A stretch of DNA of 64,000 bases from contig NZ_BNBD01000001.1 of assembly GCF_014654785.1 (NCBI RefSeq), forward strand, positions 930,001 through 994,000, read 5' to 3'. The notes beneath the pieces are model-generated. The model was not told the origin of the DNA and did no database searches. It saw only the letters and a list, made by a program, of their open reading frames with translations. Each line of letters starts with the position of its first letter. The stretch's first letter is position 1. Origin of the DNA: Streptomyces mashuensis (lineage in GTDB: Bacteria > Actinomycetota > Actinomycetes > Streptomycetales > Streptomycetaceae). This document shows positions 1-9,071 of this stretch, in pieces. The position numbers were made by a program, and so were the translations under genes.

Positions 1-1
1 C

Positions 2-268
2 ATCGCCCGCGAGAAGGCCCGCGCCGCCGCCCTCGACGAGCGCCGCACGGCCGCCGTCGTGGAGGCCGCCGCCCTCCGCCGGGGCCTGGCCAACCAGGTC
101 ACCGGACACCTGGCGGCACCGCACGCCGACAGCGTCGTCGTCACCTTCAGCTCCGACCCGGCCGAGGAACACGAACACCTGGCACGCGTCGCCGACGTCT
201 ACCACGACCCACTGGTCGACGCGGTGCTCACCGAACTGCGCCAACTGACCGCGGCACGCCGTCCCTGA
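2..268 (+). CDS. 3' end of an unrecognised protein (cut by window edge)
   Basis: The reading frame is already open at the left edge and ends in TGA at 266-268, so only the last 88 codons are visible. The visible part begins with an Ala/Arg/Glu-rich, probably helical stretch, followed by a compact alpha/beta-looking tail ending in TAARRP. No motif identifies a family. GC-rich third positions agree with a real coding region. A GTG at 59 could in principle start a 69-residue protein, but the frame continues upstream without a stop and no ribosome binding site precedes 59, so a truncated longer gene is more likely. Function unknown. Confidence 0.5.
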   Translation: MAREKARAAALDERRTAAVVEAAALRRGLANQVTGHLAAPHADSVVVTFSSDPAEEHEHLARVADVYHDPLVDAVLTELRQLTAARRP

Positions 269-425
269 CGGCGCGCGGCCCGGACGAGGCGGCCCTGGAC
301 GGGGGTCACGGCCGCCTGCGACACCGGCCGGCGCCGGGTGCGCCGGAACCACCACGGTTCCGGTCCACCCGGCGCCGCCAGTGCGACCGCCGGCCGACCG
401 GAACCCCCGTCTAGAGTGCGGAACC

Positions 426-1664
426 ATGCAGCCCATCGATGCCGCGTCCCGCGCCGAGTCCGTCGCCGAGTCCCTCGTCACCGACCCGCACGGCACCCTC
501 GCCGCGCTCCGCGAGGAGTCCCCGGTGCACCGCATCACCGGCCCCGACGGCAGGCCCGCCTGGCTCGTCACCCGCCACGGCGACGTCCGCAGCGCCCTGG
601 CCGACCCCCGGTTCTCGCTCGACAAGCGCAACGCCCTGCCGGGCCACTACAGCGGCTTCTCGCTGCCCCCGGCGCTGGACGCCAACCTGCTCAACATGGA
701 CCCGCCCGACCACACCCGGGTGCGCCGCCTGGTGGTCCGGGCGTTCACGCCCGGCCGCGTGGAGAAGCTGCGCGGCCCGGTGCGCGCGATCGCCGACGGG
801 CTGCTCGACGCCGTCGAGCCCGGGGGCCGCACCGACCTGCTCACCACGTACGCGGGCCGGCTGCCGCTGATCGTCATCTGCGAACTGCTGGGCGTCCCCG
901 AGGAGGACCGGCCCGACTTCCGGTCGTGGGTCGACGCGCTGCTCACGCCCGACCCGGAGCGGCCCCACCTGATGAAGGAGGCCGTGGTCGCGATGACACG
1001 GTTCTTCACCGGCCTGGTGGAGCGCAAGCGGGCCGAGCCCGCCGACGACCTGCTCTCCGACCTGGTACGGGTACGGGACGACGAGGGGGAGGACGGGAAG
1101 GACGGGGAGGAGGGGGACGGCCGGGGCCTGTCGCGGGACGAGCTGACCTCACTGGCCTTCCTCGTCGTCCTCGCCGGCTACGAACCCACGGTCCACCTCA
1201 TCGGCAACACCGTACTGGCCCTGCTGGACCGGCCCGCCCTGCTGCGCCGGGTGCGTACGGATCCGGACGGACTCGCGGCGGCCGTGGACGAGGTCAACCG
1301 GTGGGACGGGCCCTACCCGATGGCGATCCGGCGGTTCCCGGTCGAGGACGTGGAGATCGGCGGGGTGACCGTGCCCAAGGGCGAGACGGTGCTGCTGTCG
1401 CTGGCCGCGGCCAACCGCGACCCGCGCCGGTTCCCCGAGCCGGACCGCCTCGACCTGGACCGGGACCGGTCGGGGCACCTGGCGATGGGCCACGGCATCC
1501 ACCACTGCCTGGCGGCGCCGCTGGCCCGGATGGAGGCCGTGATCGCGCTCGAGGTGCTGCTGAACCGCTTCGAGAAGCTGGAACTCGACGTTCCGCGGGC
1601 GGAGCTGAGGTGGCGTCCGAGCATGCGCGCACGTGGCTTGATTTCGCTCCCTGTCCGCTGGTAA
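426..1664 (+). CDS. Cytochrome P450 (CYP107-like) with atypical I-helix
   Basis: Soluble bacterial P450 monooxygenase of 412 residues, a normal length. Visible motifs are the HTRVRR heme-contact segment near residue 95, the ExxR motif E289-R292, and the heme loop GHGIHHC with the cysteine ligand at C361. Two loop positions deviate: Met replaces the usual Phe before the loop, and Ala follows the Cys-Leu where Gly is usual. The I-helix reads AGYEPT (residues 250-255), so proline 254 occupies the place of the conserved oxygen-activating threonine. P450eryF also lacks this threonine and uses substrate-assisted catalysis, so the enzyme may still be active; that is inference. An acidic Gly/Asp/Glu insert lies near residues 217-235. 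ATG 426 was chosen because it gives the normal P450 N-terminus. No ferredoxin gene is adjacent; the substrate is unknown. Confidence 0.9.
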   Translation: MQPIDAASRAESVAESLVTDPHGTLAALREESPVHRITGPDGRPAWLVTRHGDVRSALADPRFSLDKRNALPGHYSGFSLPPALDANLLNMDPPDHTRVRRLVVRAFTPGRVEKLRGPVRAIADGLLDAVEPGGRTDLLTTYAGRLPLIVICELLGVPEEDRPDFRSWVDALLTPDPERPHLMKEAVVAMTRFFTGLVERKRAEPADDLLSDLVRVRDDEGEDGKDGEEGDGRGLSRDELTSLAFLVVLAGYEPTVHLIGNTVLALLDRPALLRRVRTDPDGLAAAVDEVNRWDGPYPMAIRRFPVEDVEIGGVTVPKGETVLLSLAAANRDPRRFPEPDRLDLDRDRSGHLAMGHGIHHCLAAPLARMEAVIALEVLLNRFEKLELDVPRAELRWRPSMRARGLISLPVRW

Positions 1665-1725
1665 TCGGCAAAGCGAACAGGTTTTTGGTGCATGACCCAT
1701 CCTTGATGCGGTAGAACTGTTCTGA

Positions 1726-1763
1726 GCCCGCCCGGTGTGCATCCCCCGTCGCACCGGGCGGGC
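1726..1763 (+). terminator. Intrinsic terminator-like hairpin between convergent genes
   Basis: GCCCGCCCGGTG (1726-1737) pairs perfectly with CACCGGGCGGGC (1752-1763), giving a 12-bp stem with a 14-nt loop. It lies 61 bases after the P450 stop and 43 bases before the stop of the convergent membrane gene, so it can serve both. There is no long T-run, which is usual for Streptomyces terminators. Confidence 0.75.
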
Positions 1764-1806
1764 CTTCGCCGTCACAGCGTTCTCAGGCGCTCTGCGGCGC
1801 GGCGGC

Positions 1807-2397
1807 TCAGCCGCTGCCCGGCGGGAACTTCAGCAGGACCACCGCCGCGAGCATCTGGAAGCTCACCGATGCCGCCGCCCGGTGCGTGGGCAGGTGGTGC
1901 TGGCCCCGGATGAGCAGGGTGGCGAGCGCGCAGCCGAAGGCGGCCGTCACCGAGGCCGCCGCCCGCACGGGCACCGAGCCGGCCGGCAGGAAGGTGTCCA
2001 GCAGCAGCCGCGGCAGGTCGGAGGTCCAGAACAGCACCACGAACACGCTCGCGGTCGGCCCGAAGCGGCCGTTGCCGCCCAGGCGGCGCGCGATGGCGTG
2101 GGTCGCGGCGCCCAGCAGCACGCTCGCCAGCAGCATCACCGCCGAACCGATCCCCAGTGCCTCCAGCGCCAGCACGGGGCTGACCCCCCACTGGGTCCAG
2201 AAGGAGTCGTGGCCCAGGGTGCCGAGCGCCCCGCACAGCATCGACAGGAACGCCGCCGCGCCCCACGCACTGCGGTCCCGCAGCTCGTCGAGCACCTCCA
2301 CGGGCCGGTACCACAGCCCGAATATGAGGCGGTGCCAGAGCAGCCGGCGCGGCTTGGCGGCAGGGGCGGGCGGGGGAACGGAGGTGGTCACGGGCAT
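1807..2397 (-). CDS. Small YIP1-like integral membrane protein
   Basis: Predicted protein of 196 residues with a short Pro/Ala/Lys-rich cytoplasmic N-terminus and then four to five hydrophobic segments, separated by short basic loops such as RRLGGNGR. The first amphipathic stretch (FGLWYRPVEVLDELRDR) followed by paired membrane segments resembles the YIP1/DUF1282 family of small membrane proteins, whose biochemical role is mostly unknown. ATG 2397 is preferred over an upstream in-frame extension to 2496, because that extension is Arg/Gly/Pro-rich low-complexity sequence typical of noncoding frames here. It stands alone between the P450 and a permease gene. Confidence 0.7.
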   Translation of the reverse strand: MPVTTSVPPPAPAAKPRRLLWHRLIFGLWYRPVEVLDELRDRSAWGAAAFLSMLCGALGTLGHDSFWTQWGVSPVLALEALGIGSAVMLLASVLLGAATHAIARRLGGNGRFGPTASVFVVLFWTSDLPRLLLDTFLPAGSVPVRAAASVTAAFGCALATLLIRGQHHLPTHRAAASVSFQMLAAVVLLKFPPGSG

Positions 2398-2502
2398 GGG
2401 TGCCGTTCTATCACCGACCGGGCGGGCGGAAGGATTCCGGTCCGGGCCCCGACCGGGCCCGGACCGCCGACGGCCGTTCCCCCGCCCGTCCCTCACGGTC
2501 CG

Positions 2503-4083
2503 TCAGGCGGGCGCCGGCGCCCCGGTGCCGGGGTCAGTCCCCGCCCCCGGCCGGCCGTCCCTGGGCCCGTCCTCCGGGCCATGAGCATCCGGGCCGTCCG
2601 CATCCGGGTCGGCCCCGTGCAGGTACTCCTCGCTGATCTCCCGCGGCCCGAACGGCCACACCTTCTCGTACGCCGCCCACAGCACGAACGCCACACAGCC
2701 CGCGCCCACCCACGCCAGCGACCACTCGATGGGGTGCTGCCCCGGCGCGCTGCGGTCCGCGTACCCGTAGATGACCAGCCAGCCCACCAGCGCCACCAGG
2801 CTCGGCAGCGGGTAGAGCCACATCCGGTACGGGCGGCGCAGCGCCGGCTGGCGGCGGCGCAGCACCGTCACGGCCACCACCTGGGCGAGCGCCTGCACGA
2901 TCACCATCACCGTCATCAGCAGCTGGATGATGGTGGCCAAGCTCGTATGACGCCCGATCAGGAAGCCCGCGCCGCCGATGACGCCCATCGTCACCAGCGG
3001 CAGCACCGGGAAGCGGTGCCGGGGGTGCAGGGTGCCGAAGGAGCGGAAGAAGACCTTCTCGCGGGCGGCGTCGTACGGCACCCGGGAGCCGCCGAGCAGC
3101 CCCGTCAGCAGCGAGGCGAAGGCGGTGACGAGGATCAGCCCCGTGACGACCTGCGCGGCGCCCTTGCCCCAGGTGCGTTCCAGCACGGCCGAGGCCACGG
3201 ACGTGGCGGCCACCGACTCCGGCTCCAGCATCTCCCGCCAGTTCACCACGCCCAGCGTGCCGATCTGGAGCAGCAGGTAGATCACCATGATGCCGAGGAT
3301 GGACAGGACGATGGCGCGGGGCAGAGTACGGCCCGGCTGCTTGATCTCGGCCCCCATGTACGCGGCGGTGTTGTAGCCGCCGTAGTCGTAGACGCCGATG
3401 GTCAGGCCCGCCGCGAACCCCGTCCAGAACGTCTGCGTGGTCAGCGCGAACGCGCCGTCGGGGTAGTCGAAGGCGAGCCCCGGGTCGAAGTGGGTGAAGG
3501 CGGCCACGATGACGAGCACCACGGAGAGGATCATCACGCCCCACAGGACGGCGGCGATCCGCGCGATGTTCTCCACCCGCCGCCACAGCAGCAGCACCAC
3601 CGCCGCCAGCAGCACCAGCCCCGTGACGTCACCCTGCCCCGGGGTCATCGACGGCCACAGGTAGCGCAGGTAGTCCACGAAGCCGACGACGCCGCTGGCC
3701 ATGGCCAGCGGGATGAACAGCATCGCCGTCCAGACGAACAGGAACGGCATCAGCCGCCCGGTGCGGTACTGGAACGCCTGCCGCAGATAGACGTAACTGC
3801 CGCCCGCGCCCGGCAGCGAGGCGCCCAGCTCCGCCCAGACCAGCCCGTCCGCCAGCGCCAGCACCGCGCCCGCCACGAATCCGGTCACGGCCTGCGGCCC
3901 ACCGAACGCCGCCACCATGAGGGGGATGGTGATGAAGGGCCCGATGCCGCACATCTGGCTCATGTTGATGGCCGTCGCCTGGAACAGCCCGATGCGGCGC
4001 ACGAACGTCACGCGCCGCTCCGGCCCCTCCGGCCCATCCGGCTCCCGCGGTCCGTGCCGCATGCCCGCTGTGCGCTCTGCCAT
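2503..4083 (-). CDS. APC-superfamily amino-acid permease
   Basis: Integral membrane transporter of 526 residues with about twelve predicted transmembrane helices. The start of TM1 carries the APC signature region MSQMCGIGPFITIP (the usual glycine-rich unwound stretch), and the loop containing ELGASLPGAGGSYVYLR matches the family's conserved E-x-P-x-(A/S)GG-x-Y region. It probably moves amino acids or related amines across the cytoplasmic membrane; the substrate cannot be read from sequence. The C-terminal 40 residues are an acidic, Gly/Pro/Asp-rich cytoplasmic tail. ATG 4083 was chosen because it lies just before the conserved N-terminus and has AGAAGGG upstream. It diverges from the UvrA2 gene across a 175-bp promoter region. 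Confidence 0.88.
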   Translation of the reverse strand: MAERTAGMRHGPREPDGPEGPERRVTFVRRIGLFQATAINMSQMCGIGPFITIPLMVAAFGGPQAVTGFVAGAVLALADGLVWAELGASLPGAGGSYVYLRQAFQYRTGRLMPFLFVWTAMLFIPLAMASGVVGFVDYLRYLWPSMTPGQGDVTGLVLLAAVVLLLWRRVENIARIAAVLWGVMILSVVLVIVAAFTHFDPGLAFDYPDGAFALTTQTFWTGFAAGLTIGVYDYGGYNTAAYMGAEIKQPGRTLPRAIVLSILGIMVIYLLLQIGTLGVVNWREMLEPESVAATSVASAVLERTWGKGAAQVVTGLILVTAFASLLTGLLGGSRVPYDAAREKVFFRSFGTLHPRHRFPVLPLVTMGVIGGAGFLIGRHTSLATIIQLLMTVMVIVQALAQVVAVTVLRRRQPALRRPYRMWLYPLPSLVALVGWLVIYGYADRSAPGQHPIEWSLAWVGAGCVAFVLWAAYEKVWPFGPREISEEYLHGADPDADGPDAHGPEDGPRDGRPGAGTDPGTGAPAPA

Positions 4084-4258
4084 GGCGGTCAGCCCTTCTG
4101 ACGGTCCCTCTGGTCGGGGTTCGTCGCATTGTCGCCCCTCACCCCGCTCCCGGACACGGAAGACGTGCGTTCCGCTTGACCTAGACTCGGCGCGTACGGC
4201 ACCTCTCGTGACAACCCGGGACACCGGCCCGCGGTGAGACCGGCGGAGAAGAGCACCC

Positions 4259-6703
4259 ATGCACCACCCGGCACCCGCCCACCCCGCCCACCCGGCGCAT
4301 CCCGCCGGCCCCGCGCACGACCCGTACGTACGGGTCCGCGGCGCCCGCGAGCACAACCTCAAGGCCGTCGACGTCGACGTCCCCCGCGACGCCCTCGTCG
4401 TCTTCACCGGCGTCTCCGGCTCCGGCAAGTCCTCCCTGGCCTTCGGCACCCTCTACGCCGAGGCCCAGCGCCGCTACCTGGAGTCCGTCGCCCCTTACGC
4501 GCGCCGCCTCATCCACCAGGCCGGCGCACCCGCCGTCGCGGAGGTCACCGGGCTGCCGCCGGCCGTCGCCCTGGAACAGCGCCGCTCCGCACCCACCTCG
4601 CGGTCCTCCGTCGGCACGGTCACCACCCTCTCCAACGCGCTGCGCATGCTCTTCTCCCGCGCCGGCACCTACCCGCCGGGCGCGCCCCGCCTCGACTCCG
4701 ACGCCTTCTCGCCCAACACCGCCACCGGCGCGTGCCCCGAGTGCCACGGCCTGGGCCGCGTCCACGAGGTCACCGAGGACTCCCTCGTCCCCGACCCGTC
4801 CCTCAGCATCCGGGAGGGCGCGATCGCCGCCTGGCCGGGCGCCTGGCAGGGCAAGAACCTCCGCGACATCCTCGACACCCTCGGCCACGACGTCGACCGG
4901 CCCTGGCGCGACCTGCCGCAGGCCGACCGCGAGTGGATCCTCTTCACCGACGAGCAGCCCGTCGTCACCGTCCACCCCGTGCGCGAGGCCGGCCGCATCC
5001 AACGCCCCTACCAGGGCACCTACATGAGCGCCCGCCGGTACGTGCTGCACACCTTCGCCGAGTCGAAGAGCGCGGCCCTGCGCGCCCGCGCCGAGCGGCA
5101 CCTCGTCAGCCGGCCGTGCCGCGCCTGCGGCGGCAAGCGGCTGCGCCCCGAGGCCCTGGCCGTCACGTACGCCGGCAAGGACATCGCCGAGCTCGCCGCA
5201 CTGCCCCTGGCCGCGCTCGCCGGCGTCGTGCGCCCCGCCGAGGGGACCGACGGGCCCGCCGCGGCCCTCGCCCACGACCTGCTGGCCCGCATCGAGGTCC
5301 TCACCGAGCTCGGCCTGGGCTACCTCAGCACCGACCGGCCCACCCCCACCCTCTCCGCCGGCGAGCTCCAGCGGCTCCGGCTGGCCACCCAGCTGCGCTC
5401 CGGCCTGTTCGGCGTCGTCTACGTCCTCGACGAGCCGTCGGCGGGGCTGCACCCGGCCGACAGCGCCGCGCTGCTCACCGTCCTGGACCGGCTCAAGGCG
5501 GCCGGCAACTCCCTCTTCGTCGTCGAGCACCACATGGAGCTCGTGCGGCACGCCGACTGGATCGTCGACGTCGGCCCCCGGGCGGGCGAGCACGGCGGCC
5601 GCGTCCTGTACAGCGGCCCGGTCGAGGGGCTGGCCGGCGTCACGGAGTCCGCCACGCGCCGCTATCTCTTCCCGGACGGCGGCCCCCGCCCGGAGCCCCG
5701 CGCCCCGCGTACCCCCACCGGAACGGTGCGCCTGCGCGGCATCACCCGGCACAACCTCCGCGGCCTCGACGTCGACGTGCCGCTCGGCGTCCTCACCGCC
5801 GTCACCGGCGTGTCCGGCTCGGGCAAGTCCACGCTCGTCGGCGACGTGCTCGCCGAGACCGTCGCCGCGCACGTGGAGGGGCGCCGGCCCGCGGTGGCCG
5901 CCGAGGGCCTGGCGGCCCTGGGCCGCCTGGTCCGCGTCGACCAGAAGCCCATCGGCCGCACGCCGCGCTCCAACCTCGCCACCTACACCGGCCTGTTCGA
6001 CGCGGTCCGCAAGGTCTTCGCCGCCACCGACGAGGCCCGCGCCCGCGGCTACGGCGCCGGCCGGTTCTCCTTCAACGTGCCCGGCGGGCGCTGCGAGACC
6101 TGCCAGGGCGAGGGCTTCGTCGCCGTCGAACTGCTCTTCCTGCCCGGCACGTACGCGCCGTGCGCCGACTGCGGCGGCACCCGCTACAACGCGGAGACGC
6201 TGGAGGTCACGTACGAGGGCCGGACGATCGCCGAGGTGCTGGACCTGACCGTGGACGCCGCCGCGGACGCCCTCGCCGGCGTGCCCGGTGCCCGCCGCCC
6301 GCTGGGGGCCCTGCGCGACGTGGGCCTGGGCTATCTGCGGCTCGGCCAGCCCGCCACCGAGCTGTCCGGCGGCGAGGCGCAGCGCATCAAGCTCGCCGCC
6401 GAGCTCCAGCGCGGCCGCCGCGGCCACACCCTCTACGTCCTCGACGAGCCCACCACCGGCCTGCACCTGGCCGACACGGAGGTGCTGATGCGTCAGCTGC
6501 ACGGTCTTGTGGACGCGGGCCACACCGTCGTGGTCGTGGAGCACGACATGGACGTGGTGGCCGGCGCCGACCACGTCCTGGACCTCGGCCCGGGTGGGGG
6601 CGATGCCGGAGGGCGCGTGGTCGCTTGCGGCACCCCGGCCGAGGTGGCGGTCGCCCCCGGGAGCGCCACGGCGCCGTACCTTGCGCGCGCCCTGGCGCGG
6701 TAG
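4259..6703 (+). CDS. UvrA2-type excinuclease ABC subunit A paralogue
   Basis: Twin-ABC DNA-binding ATPase of 814 residues. Both halves have a Walker A (GVSGSGKSS at 51-59, GVSGSGKST at 517-525) and both signature motifs (LSAGELQRLR and LSGGEAQRIK). CxxC pairs (CPEC, CRAC, CETC, CADC) mark the zinc modules. Canonical UvrA is about 940-1000 residues; here the chain passes straight from the ALRMLFSRAGT region to ACPECHGLG, so the UvrB-binding insertion is missing, as in UvrA2/DrrC-type proteins. Those are linked to DNA-damage tolerance or self-resistance to DNA-binding drugs rather than standard excision repair. The first signature has Ala instead of the first Gly. The N-terminus is a His/Pro/Ala repeat. 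GGAG lies upstream of ATG 4259. Confidence 0.92.
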   Translation: MHHPAPAHPAHPAHPAGPAHDPYVRVRGAREHNLKAVDVDVPRDALVVFTGVSGSGKSSLAFGTLYAEAQRRYLESVAPYARRLIHQAGAPAVAEVTGLPPAVALEQRRSAPTSRSSVGTVTTLSNALRMLFSRAGTYPPGAPRLDSDAFSPNTATGACPECHGLGRVHEVTEDSLVPDPSLSIREGAIAAWPGAWQGKNLRDILDTLGHDVDRPWRDLPQADREWILFTDEQPVVTVHPVREAGRIQRPYQGTYMSARRYVLHTFAESKSAALRARAERHLVSRPCRACGGKRLRPEALAVTYAGKDIAELAALPLAALAGVVRPAEGTDGPAAALAHDLLARIEVLTELGLGYLSTDRPTPTLSAGELQRLRLATQLRSGLFGVVYVLDEPSAGLHPADSAALLTVLDRLKAAGNSLFVVEHHMELVRHADWIVDVGPRAGEHGGRVLYSGPVEGLAGVTESATRRYLFPDGGPRPEPRAPRTPTGTVRLRGITRHNLRGLDVDVPLGVLTAVTGVSGSGKSTLVGDVLAETVAAHVEGRRPAVAAEGLAALGRLVRVDQKPIGRTPRSNLATYTGLFDAVRKVFAATDEARARGYGAGRFSFNVPGGRCETCQGEGFVAVELLFLPGTYAPCADCGGTRYNAETLEVTYEGRTIAEVLDLTVDAAADALAGVPGARRPLGALRDVGLGYLRLGQPATELSGGEAQRIKLAAELQRGRRGHTLYVLDEPTTGLHLADTEVLMRQLHGLVDAGHTVVVVEHDMDVVAGADHVLDLGPGGGDAGGRVVACGTPAEVAVAPGSATAPYLARALAR

Positions 6704-6939
6704 GGCGCCGCGGGGACGCCCATGGGGGCTCCCGGCGGCTTCCGGGCGCCTCCGGGAGCCGCCCCTGAGCCGTCCCGGAGCGGGACCCCGAACCGTCCCT
6801 GGAGTCGCCGCCGGGAGCTGCCCCCGCCGGCCGGTCCGCCGCTACGCTCGCAGTCAGGGCCCCACAGCCGGCCCGACACCCGGAATCCAGTCCCCAGCCC
6901 AGCCCCACCCCACTGGCCCGACGCACAGGACGGAGCACC

Positions 6940-8145
6940 ATGACGCACGTTCTGATCATCGGCGGCGGCATCGCCGGACCCGTGACCGCGATGGCGCTGC
7001 GCCGGGCCGGCATCGAGGCGTCCGTCCACGAGGCGTACCCGCGCGGCGCCGACCGGGCCGGTGCCTTCCTCGTCCTCTTCGCCAACGGCCTGGCGGCCCT
7101 GGCCGCCATCGGCGCCGACGCCCCCGTGCTCGACCACTCGTTCCCCTCCGGCACGGTGGAGTACCTGGGCGACACCGGCCGCACCCTCGGCGTACGGCCG
7201 TTGGCCGGCGCCGGGCCGGACGGGACCGCCCCCCGCACCCTGCCGCGCGCCGTCCTGCACCGGGTGCTGCGCGAGGAGGCCGCCCGCCGCGGCATCCCGC
7301 TCGCGTACGGCAGGCGCCTCGTCGACGTCGTCCGCGGTCCGGGCGGCAAGGTCGTCGCGGTGTTCGCCGACGGCAGCCGCGCCGAGGGCGACCTGATCAT
7401 CGGCGCCGACGGCCTCCACTCCCGCACCCGCAGGGTGCTCGACCCCGACGCCCCCCGCCCGCGCCACACCGGGCAGGTCACCGTCTGCGGCCGCACCCGC
7501 GCCCCCGGCCACGCCGCGCCGCCCGGCACGTACCGCATGATGTACGGCAAGCACGGCTTCTTCGGCCAGGTCACCGGCCCCGACGCCACCACCTACTGGT
7601 TCGCCAACCTGCCCGCCCCCGAGGTGCCCCGCGCCGCCCTCGCCGGGTACACGCCCGACCGCTGGCGGCGCCGCGTCACCGAGGCGTTCGCCGACGACGG
7701 CACGCCCGCCGCCGCGCTCGCCGCCGCCACCGGTGACGACATCGTCGGCATCAACGGCTACGACATCGCCTCCGTGCCCGTCTGGCACGACGACCGCACC
7801 GTGCTCGTCGGCGACGCCGCGCACGCCACCGCGCCCAACGCCGCGCAGGGCGCCTCCATGGCCATCGAGGACGGCGTCGTGCTCGCCCGCTGCCTGCGCG
7901 ACCTGCCCGACGCCGGGCAGGCGTTCGCCGCGTACGAGAGGCTGCGCCGCGAGCGGGTGGAGCGGATCGTCGCCCTGAGCGCGGCCATGGCCGACCGCAT
8001 CGTCCGTACGGAGGGGGAGCGGCGGGTCCGCGACGCCGAGGTGGAGCGGCGCCTCGCCGCCGACGCGCGCGACGCCCCGGACACCGACGGTTCCGCCGAC
8101 TGGATCACCGGCTACCGCGTGGACTGGGAGGAGAAGGTGTGCTGA
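6940..8145 (+). CDS. FAD-dependent aromatic-type monooxygenase
   Basis: Group A flavoprotein monooxygenase of 401 residues (PHBH/UbiH-like fold). The dinucleotide-binding GGGIAG is at residues 8-13, the DG motif GADGLHSRTRR lies mid-protein, and the GD motif VGDAAHATAPNAAQGASMA contacts the FAD ribose phosphate. Such enzymes use NAD(P)H and oxygen to hydroxylate or epoxidise small molecules, often in antibiotic tailoring or resistance; the substrate is unknown here. The gene is preceded by a 236-bp gap in which no feature was recognised, and followed 50 bp later by the Fpg/Nei gene on the same strand. Confidence 0.88.
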   Translation: MTHVLIIGGGIAGPVTAMALRRAGIEASVHEAYPRGADRAGAFLVLFANGLAALAAIGADAPVLDHSFPSGTVEYLGDTGRTLGVRPLAGAGPDGTAPRTLPRAVLHRVLREEAARRGIPLAYGRRLVDVVRGPGGKVVAVFADGSRAEGDLIIGADGLHSRTRRVLDPDAPRPRHTGQVTVCGRTRAPGHAAPPGTYRMMYGKHGFFGQVTGPDATTYWFANLPAPEVPRAALAGYTPDRWRRRVTEAFADDGTPAAALAAATGDDIVGINGYDIASVPVWHDDRTVLVGDAAHATAPNAAQGASMAIEDGVVLARCLRDLPDAGQAFAAYERLRRERVERIVALSAAMADRIVRTEGERRVRDAEVERRLAADARDAPDTDGSADWITGYRVDWEEKVC

Positions 8146-8195
8146 CGAGCTGCCGCTGAAGTTGCCGCCGGGGCCGGGTGCGGCAGACTTGAGCC

Positions 8196-9059
8196 ATGCC
8201 GGAGCTGCCGGAGGTCGAGGCCCTCGCCGGGTTCCTCGCCGGGCGTCTCGCCGGCCGTACGGTCGAGCGGGTGTTCCCCGCCGCGGTGAGCGTGCTCAAG
8301 ACGTACGACCCGCCGCTGAGCGCCTTCGAGGGGCACGTGGTGGCCGGTGTGCACCGGCACGGGAAGTTCCTCGACCTGGCCGCCCACGACGGCCCGCACC
8401 TGGTGTTCCACCTGGCCCGGGCCGGCTGGCTGCGCTGGAGCGACAGTCTGCCCGCCGTGCCGCCGCGCCCCGGCAAGGGCCCGCTGGCCCTGCGGTTGCG
8501 GCTCGCCGAGGGCGACGGCTTCGACCTCACCGAGGCCGGCACGCAGAAACGCCTCGCCGTCCACTGCGTACGCGACCCCGCCGACGTCCCCGGCATCGCC
8601 TCCCTCGGCCCCGACCCGCTCGCGCCGGGCTTCACCCTCGCCGCGTTCACCGGGCTGCTGCGCGGCGAGCGCCGCCAGGTCAAGGGCGTGCTGCGCGACC
8701 AGGGCGTCATTGCCGGCATCGGCAACGCCTACTCCGACGAGATCCTGCACGCCGCCCGCATGTCACCGTTCAAACTGGCCGCCTCCCTCACCGACGAGGA
8801 GGCCGCCGGCCTCTACGAGGCGCTGCGCACCACGCTGCTGGAGGCCGTGGAGCGGTCGCGCGGCCGGGCCGCCGCCGACCTGAAGGACGAGAAGCGGTCC
8901 GGGATGCGCGTGCACGGCCGGACCGGGCAGCCGTGCCCGGTGTGCGGGGACACCGTGCGCGAGGTGTCGTTCGCCGACTCCTCGCTCCAGTACTGCCCCA
9001 CCTGCCAGACCGGCGGCAAGCCCCTGGCCGACCGCCGGCTGTCCCGGCTCCTCAAGTAG
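8196..9059 (+). CDS. Fpg/Nei-family DNA glycosylase, finger arginine replaced
   Basis: Base-excision-repair glycosylase/AP-lyase family, 287 residues. After removal of Met the N-terminus is PELPEVE, giving the catalytic N-terminal proline and Glu2; HRHGKF supplies the conserved lysine, and GIGNAYSDEIL matches the helix-two-turn-helix region. The C-terminal zinc finger is intact (C247, C250, C267, C270). In E. coli Fpg the finger loop carries an arginine five residues before the third cysteine; here that place is S262, in the run FADSSLQYC. The protein therefore belongs to a subgroup with altered base or phosphate recognition and should not be called MutM without care. It is probably translated independently of the monooxygenase gene. 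Confidence 0.88.
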   Translation: MPELPEVEALAGFLAGRLAGRTVERVFPAAVSVLKTYDPPLSAFEGHVVAGVHRHGKFLDLAAHDGPHLVFHLARAGWLRWSDSLPAVPPRPGKGPLALRLRLAEGDGFDLTEAGTQKRLAVHCVRDPADVPGIASLGPDPLAPGFTLAAFTGLLRGERRQVKGVLRDQGVIAGIGNAYSDEILHAARMSPFKLAASLTDEEAAGLYEALRTTLLEAVERSRGRAAADLKDEKRSGMRVHGRTGQPCPVCGDTVREVSFADSSLQYCPTCQTGGKPLADRRLSRLLK

Positions 9060-9071
9060 GACGCGGCCGGC

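Noticed and set aside
1735..4101. Plus-strand open frame of 788 codons
   Set aside because: It is antisense to the YIP1-like and permease genes, both of which show membrane-protein composition; the frame itself is Gln/His/Arg-rich with no family signal.
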